Source: Candidatus Rifleibacteriota bacterium
GTDB lineage: Bacteria > Muiribacteriota > Ozemobacteria > Ozemobacterales > Ozemobacteraceae
Length of the DNA: 64,000 nucleotides
Assembly: GCA_024710355.1 (NCBI GenBank)
Contig: JANJUX010000011.1
Span: forward strand, 62,001-126,000
Direction of reading: 5' to 3'
Shown here: positions 60,093 to 64,000 of the stretch, in pieces
How positions within the stretch are numbered: position 1 is the stretch's first letter
How the letters are laid out: the number at the start of each line of letters is the position of its first letter
Program-made: the position numbers and the translations under genes
Notes under the pieces: model-generated
The model's database searches: none
What the model was told of the DNA's origin: nothing
What the model saw: the letters and a program-made list of their open reading frames with translations, nothing else

Positions 60093-63000
60093 ACATCATT
60101 AATACGGTGATACAACGCCCGGCCTGGGCGATTGCCTTCTGGCTGCTGATCGGCGCAATCGGTCTTGTTTCATACAACTTCATGCCGGTCGACCTTTTTC
60201 CCGATACCATGCCGCCCCAGGTCGTCGCCATGACGGTGGTGCGCGGCGCCTCTGCCGATGACGTAAGTCGGCGCGTCACCACCCTGATCGACCGTGAACT
60301 GAAGGGCCTTAAGGGCATTGTCAGGGTCGTTTCTACCTCGCGAGATGAGGTTTCATCGGTGAATGCGCAGTTCGATTATGGCACCGACATGTCACAGGCG
60401 ATGACCGACGTTATCAATGCGGTTAACCGTGTTACCCGCAGTTTTCCGGCCGGAACCCAGCCAACTCAGTTTTTTCGCATAACCGACGCTAATCGGCCGG
60501 TCGTGACTCTGGCCCTCAAACCGGCTCAGAACTCTTCGCTCGATCTGAAGGCAATTCGTATTCTGGCTGAAAACGACATTAAAGAAGATCTGTTGCGATT
60601 GCGGGGCATTGGCAGAATCGATGTATTTGGTGCCAATGAACCGGAAATTCTGGTGCGTATGGATCTTGAAAAGCTGCGGCAGTTTAAAATAGCTCCGGCT
60701 CAGGTTCTCAAAGCGATCGGGGCCCAGAATACTTCTCTACCAGGTGGCTATCTTGAAAATGGCGGGCGTGAATCACTGGTTAAAACACTTTATGAGGCGC
60801 GTACTCCTGAGCAGCTCGCCGGTTTGCCGATCAGAGTTCAGAATGGCGGAGTCATCACTCTGGCTGATGTTGCTTCGGTGACTCTCGGAATCAAGACACC
60901 GCGCAGCATTTATCATGGTAATGGTTCTGCGGCAATTGCCTTGAACATTCTCAAGCCCGAAGATGGCTTTGCAGTCGATGGCATCGAAAGTATAAAAAAA
61001 TATCTGCCGGAACTCCAGAAACGCTACCCCGAGATTGATTTTGCCATCACTACCGACCAGGAACCAATAATCTCGGTCAACGTCAGGGGTATGAAAGATT
61101 CATTGTTTTCGGCGGTCTGGCTGACGATGCTGATAGTTTTCCTGCTGTTGCAGAATCTGCGGGCATCGGTTGTCGTCGGAGTTTCGATTCCGCTGTCGTT
61201 TCTCTCGGCCTTTGCTTTTCTCTATTTTACGCCATTTACGCTCAATATGGTGACGCTTTCAGGCCTGATCATCGCGGTCGGAATGGTGGTTGACGCCTCG
61301 ATAGTCGTTGTCGAAAACGTTTACCGTCACCTCGAAAATGGTACGGCAGATCTCGAAAAGGTTGTTGCCGGCACCGAAGAGGTGGTGTTCTCGATCTGGG
61401 GTGGCATGCTGACCACTGTTGTCGTCATGATTCCGATCATGTTTGTCGGCGGTTACGTGCAGCAGGTGTTGCGCCCTCTGACCATGACCATTTCAGCAAC
61501 ACTGGTTGGTTCGTTTTTTGCAGCAGTGACCATTGTTCCGATTCTTCTCAAAAAACTGCTCGTCGATATGCATGTCAGGGCTGCAAAGCTCGAAGGCTCA
61601 GAGGAAGAGCAGAAGGCCGGTTTCTTCTTTTCTGTCATCAATCGCCTGCTCGATGCGTCGGTCAATATCTATCTGAGCCTGCTGCACCTTGGCCTCAAGA
61701 TGCGGGTGCCCCTTCTCATTGCCTCATTCATCGTCCTGGCCTTGAGTGCGCGAACCGTACTGCCTCTCGTTGGCCGTGAACTCATGCCACGCATGGATAC
61801 CGGCATGATCATTATCAAGGCTGATCTGCCGCCATCGATGACTGCCGGTGAAGTAGAGAAGAGTATTGAGAAAATCGAAAAAATTATTGGCGAAAATCCG
61901 CATGTGCTCAATATTTCAACGGTCGCCGGTTCTGAGCCCGGTCAGGTAAGCTTTGGTGCCGGCGGGCAGCTGCTGCAGCAGGTTGATATTCAGGTGCGTC
62001 TTACTACCAGGGATCGACGCTCGCAGACAATCTGGGAGATCTCGCGTGACTGGCGGGCAAAACTGCATCATATCCCCGAACTGGTTGCATTTTCGGTTTC
62101 TGAGTTCGGTGCCACGCCCATGGCAACCTCGCGTGCCCCGATCGACGTGATGATCAGCGGTCGTGACCCTGATATACTTTATCAGCTGGCTGAAAGCCTC
62201 GATGCCAAGCTGCGCAAAATCGACGGGCTGCAGGATCTGCGCTTTACCTGGGCCAAAAGCAAACCCGAAACGCACTTTTCGCCCGATTTGAGTATTGCCG
62301 GGCGTTATCAGCTGACCCCGGTCGAGCTTGGTGAATTTCTTGGTCTGACATTCTCGGGCAGAATCCCCGGAGCTCTTAAAATGAAGGGGCTTGTCGATCT
62401 CTCGATTCGCGCCGAACTTGGTGAGGCCGGCCAGCGCTGGCAGAAACAGATCGATGACCTGGTGATTCCAGGTCCGGCCGGCGAGTTGTTTCTCGGCTCG
62501 CTTGGCACTTCAAGGCAGGTGCTGCAGCCAACTCTGGTAACCAGAGAAAATCTTTCAGAGACAATCAATATCACCGGCCTGAATTCGATTCGTCCCTTGT
62601 CGGCGGTTGCAGAGGATGTTTCTGAGGTTCTCGCCGCTTCAGCGCTTCCGGCAGGATACCGGGCCGAACTGTCGGGAACGATGGCCGATATTGCCGAAAC
62701 CGGTCGCCGGCTCGGCAAGGTGCTTGGTCTCGGTCTGATGATGCTTTATGTGGTTCTGTATCTGCTGTTTGAAAACTGGTGGCGGCCGTTTCTGGTAATG
62801 GTCACCATTCCGTTGTCTCTTATCGGGGCTCTCTGGGGCCTGCTGATTTTTGACAAGCCGATGTGCATGCCGGCAATGATGGGCATCATTCTTCTTGGGG
62901 GAACGATTGTGAATAACGCGATCATTCTTATCGATTTTATCGACAGTGCGGTCAAAAAAGGGGTTGAGCGCCGCCAGGCACTTGAAGATGCCGTAAAAAC

Positions 63001-64000
63001 CAGATTCAGGCCGATTCTTATAACCACGCTGTCGACAATTCTTGGTTTGATCCCGCTGATTCTCGAACAGGCTGTGGGCCTCGAACGCATGTCACCGCTG
63101 GGAGTGGTTGCTTCGGCCGGTCTGCTGGTCGGAACGGTGATGACCATGGTAATGATTCCGGTTCTTTATGATCTGATCATGAGTGTTGCCGAGCGTTTGT
63201 CAGCTTTGCGGGTTACCGCTGCAGGCAAGACCGTGGCTGTTGTTCTGATCGCCCTGTCATTTGCCGCAACAGCACAGGCTGAGGGAATAACCATCGAAGA
63301 ATGTCTGCAGAGTGCGCTGGCTTCAGCGCCCGTCATGCTGATTTCAGAAACCGAGATTGAAGCTGCCGATGGCCAGATAAAGCAGGCAGCGGCAGCGCTG
63401 CAACCTTCGGTAAGGCTGGGTGCAGTCGCCCGTCACTGGGATCAGAGGCGCCCTGGTGTGCTCGGGGCAATACCCGGTGCTCCGCAGTTTTTTGATGAAA
63501 ATCTCAGCGAAACACAGCTGCAGTTGCGGCAATTACTCTGGGATTCAGGCCGTGCGCGCTCGTCTTTTGACGCGGCCCGTTTTGAAAGAGATGCAAGAAA
63601 GCAGCAGAAAGACAGAATCGAGCAGGAAACGATCTTTTCCGTGTTGTCGGCCTTTCTTGAAGTGATAAGCCAGCAGGCGACGGCAGAGGCGGTCGCCAGG
63701 AATGTTGAAGACGTCAGCGCGGCTCTGACACGCATGCGCAAGTTGAAAGAGGTTGGTCGTGTTGCCAATGTCGATGTTCTGCGTCTCGAGGTGCGTGAAC
63801 AGGAAACTCTGGCACAGCAGGAAACGGTTCGCCATGGTCTGGTGAGTAATCTTGCCCGTCTGGCGCGCATCTGCGGCTTTCAAAGGGCACCTGAAAAGGT
63901 GGCTTCTGAAGGGATCGATCTTTATGCCGTGGCTACGGATCTGTCGGAAGACGAGTTACTTCAGACCGCGCTGCAGCAGCGTTCTGACCTGATCGCCGGC
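60089..64000 (+). CDS. RND efflux permease fused in frame to a TolC-like outer-membrane protein (partial)
   Basis: Absent from the ORF track because no stop occurs before the window ends. Residues 1 to about 1030 form a full RND permease: first helix, NMVTLSGLIIAVGMVVDASI with VVVENV (one Asp of the usual proton-relay pair is Ala), and a final helix ending MVMIPVLYDLIM. The frame continues without a stop through AERLSALRVTAAGK into a hydrophobic segment with signal-peptidase site ATAQA-EG. An outer-membrane efflux domain follows (ITIEECLQSALASAPVML, QLRQLLWDSGRARSSFDAA, then a coiled part). So one ORF of at least 1304 codons encodes pump and outer-membrane channel. The channel may be cleaved off after export. 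It starts on the stop of the MFP gene. Confidence 0.9.
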   Translation, partial: MNIINTVIQRPAWAIAFWLLIGAIGLVSYNFMPVDLFPDTMPPQVVAMTVVRGASADDVSRRVTTLIDRELKGLKGIVRVVSTSRDEVSSVNAQFDYGTDMSQAMTDVINAVNRVTRSFPAGTQPTQFFRITDANRPVVTLALKPAQNSSLDLKAIRILAENDIKEDLLRLRGIGRIDVFGANEPEILVRMDLEKLRQFKIAPAQVLKAIGAQNTSLPGGYLENGGRESLVKTLYEARTPEQLAGLPIRVQNGGVITLADVASVTLGIKTPRSIYHGNGSAAIALNILKPEDGFAVDGIESIKKYLPELQKRYPEIDFAITTDQEPIISVNVRGMKDSLFSAVWLTMLIVFLLLQNLRASVVVGVSIPLSFLSAFAFLYFTPFTLNMVTLSGLIIAVGMVVDASIVVVENVYRHLENGTADLEKVVAGTEEVVFSIWGGMLTTVVVMIPIMFVGGYVQQVLRPLTMTISATLVGSFFAAVTIVPILLKKLLVDMHVRAAKLEGSEEEQKAGFFFSVINRLLDASVNIYLSLLHLGLKMRVPLLIASFIVLALSARTVLPLVGRELMPRMDTGMIIIKADLPPSMTAGEVEKSIEKIEKIIGENPHVLNISTVAGSEPGQVSFGAGGQLLQQVDIQVRLTTRDRRSQTIWEISRDWRAKLHHIPELVAFSVSEFGATPMATSRAPIDVMISGRDPDILYQLAESLDAKLRKIDGLQDLRFTWAKSKPETHFSPDLSIAGRYQLTPVELGEFLGLTFSGRIPGALKMKGLVDLSIRAELGEAGQRWQKQIDDLVIPGPAGELFLGSLGTSRQVLQPTLVTRENLSETINITGLNSIRPLSAVAEDVSEVLAASALPAGYRAELSGTMADIAETGRRLGKVLGLGLMMLYVVLYLLFENWWRPFLVMVTIPLSLIGALWGLLIFDKPMCMPAMMGIILLGGTIVNNAIILIDFIDSAVKKGVERRQALEDAVKTRFRPILITTLSTILGLIPLILEQAVGLERMSPLGVVASAGLLVGTVMTMVMIPVLYDLIMSVAERLSALRVTAAGKTVAVVLIALSFAATAQAEGITIEECLQSALASAPVMLISETEIEAADGQIKQAAAALQPSVRLGAVARHWDQRRPGVLGAIPGAPQFFDENLSETQLQLRQLLWDSGRARSSFDAARFERDARKQQKDRIEQETIFSVLSAFLEVISQQATAEAVARNVEDVSAALTRMRKLKEVGRVANVDVLRLEVREQETLAQQETVRHGLVSNLARLARICGFQRAPEKVASEGIDLYAVATDLSEDELLQTALQQRSDLIAG

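Overview
The window (about 52% GC by eye) looks like a chromosomal segment of a diderm, strictly anaerobic, fermentative bacterium. The evidence is an outer-membrane beta-barrel with an SLH domain, PorV-type and TolC-type outer-membrane proteins, lipoproteins, three different kinds of [FeFe]-hydrogenase and the NAD(H)-sensing repressor Rex. An uncultured lineage such as Candidatus Riflebacteria would fit, but this is an inference from gene content and no marker gene here proves it. No rRNA, tRNA, CRISPR array or transposase was recognised.

1-9.3 kb: a partial gene, a TPR membrane protein on the minus strand, then a probable six-gene plus-strand operon of exported proteins: an SLH/coiled-coil/barrel porin, a lipoprotein, a glucodextranase-C-like protein, a PorV-like protein and two unknown exported proteins. 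It closes with a clean intrinsic terminator. 9.3-9.9 kb has no protein gene but holds two minus-strand terminators behind hairpin-rich sequence, so it may encode small RNAs. 10-12.8 kb: trmB, a beta-propeller protein and an SH3-NlpC/P60 wall hydrolase.

12.9-20.8 kb (minus): a seven-gene operon of [2Fe-2S] protein, PAS-type sensory [FeFe]-hydrogenase, SpoIIE-type phosphatase, [2Fe-2S] protein, group-B-like [FeFe]-hydrogenase, second sensory hydrogenase and second SpoIIE phosphatase. Its promoter (TTGTGA-17-TATAAT) is overlapped and followed by two Rex-type palindromes. 21-27 kb: small exported or membrane proteins, a Na+/Ca2+ exchanger and a NodB deacetylase. 27-33 kb: two tandem membrane sensor/SpoIIE phosphatases, again preceded by a Rex-type palindrome. 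33-38.5 kb: a spermidine-synthase-like membrane protein, a second member of an unknown secreted family, a methyltransferase and a helical-repeat protein.

38.5-44.9 kb: a hicAB toxin-antitoxin pair between two 24-bp direct repeats, one of which is half of the terminator of the next operon. That operon is rex-hydC-hydB-hydA, the trimeric NAD-linked (probably electron-bifurcating) [FeFe]-hydrogenase, with a strong promoter (TTGACG-17-TATATT). 45-52 kb: asnA, a three-gene envelope cluster (DPGTGS protein, methyltransferase, sulfatase-like enzyme), a DUF1232 protein, a HAD hydrolase and a YhbY RNA-binding protein. 52-64 kb: a hybrid histidine kinase, a tyrosine phosphatase, an MFS exporter, and a tetR-MFP-RND operon with a perfect TetR-type palindrome on its promoter. 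The RND permease reads in frame into a TolC-like domain with its own signal peptide and runs off the window.

The most interesting proposal is a redox/H2 signalling circuit. Rex (NADH/NAD+) appears to control both the catalytic hydrogenase operon and two sets of signalling proteins: H-cluster sensors coupled to SpoIIE phosphatases, and membrane sensor phosphatases. The hydrogenase-linked phosphatases share a C-terminal domain I do not recognise. No STAS or anti-sigma kinase partner is in the window.
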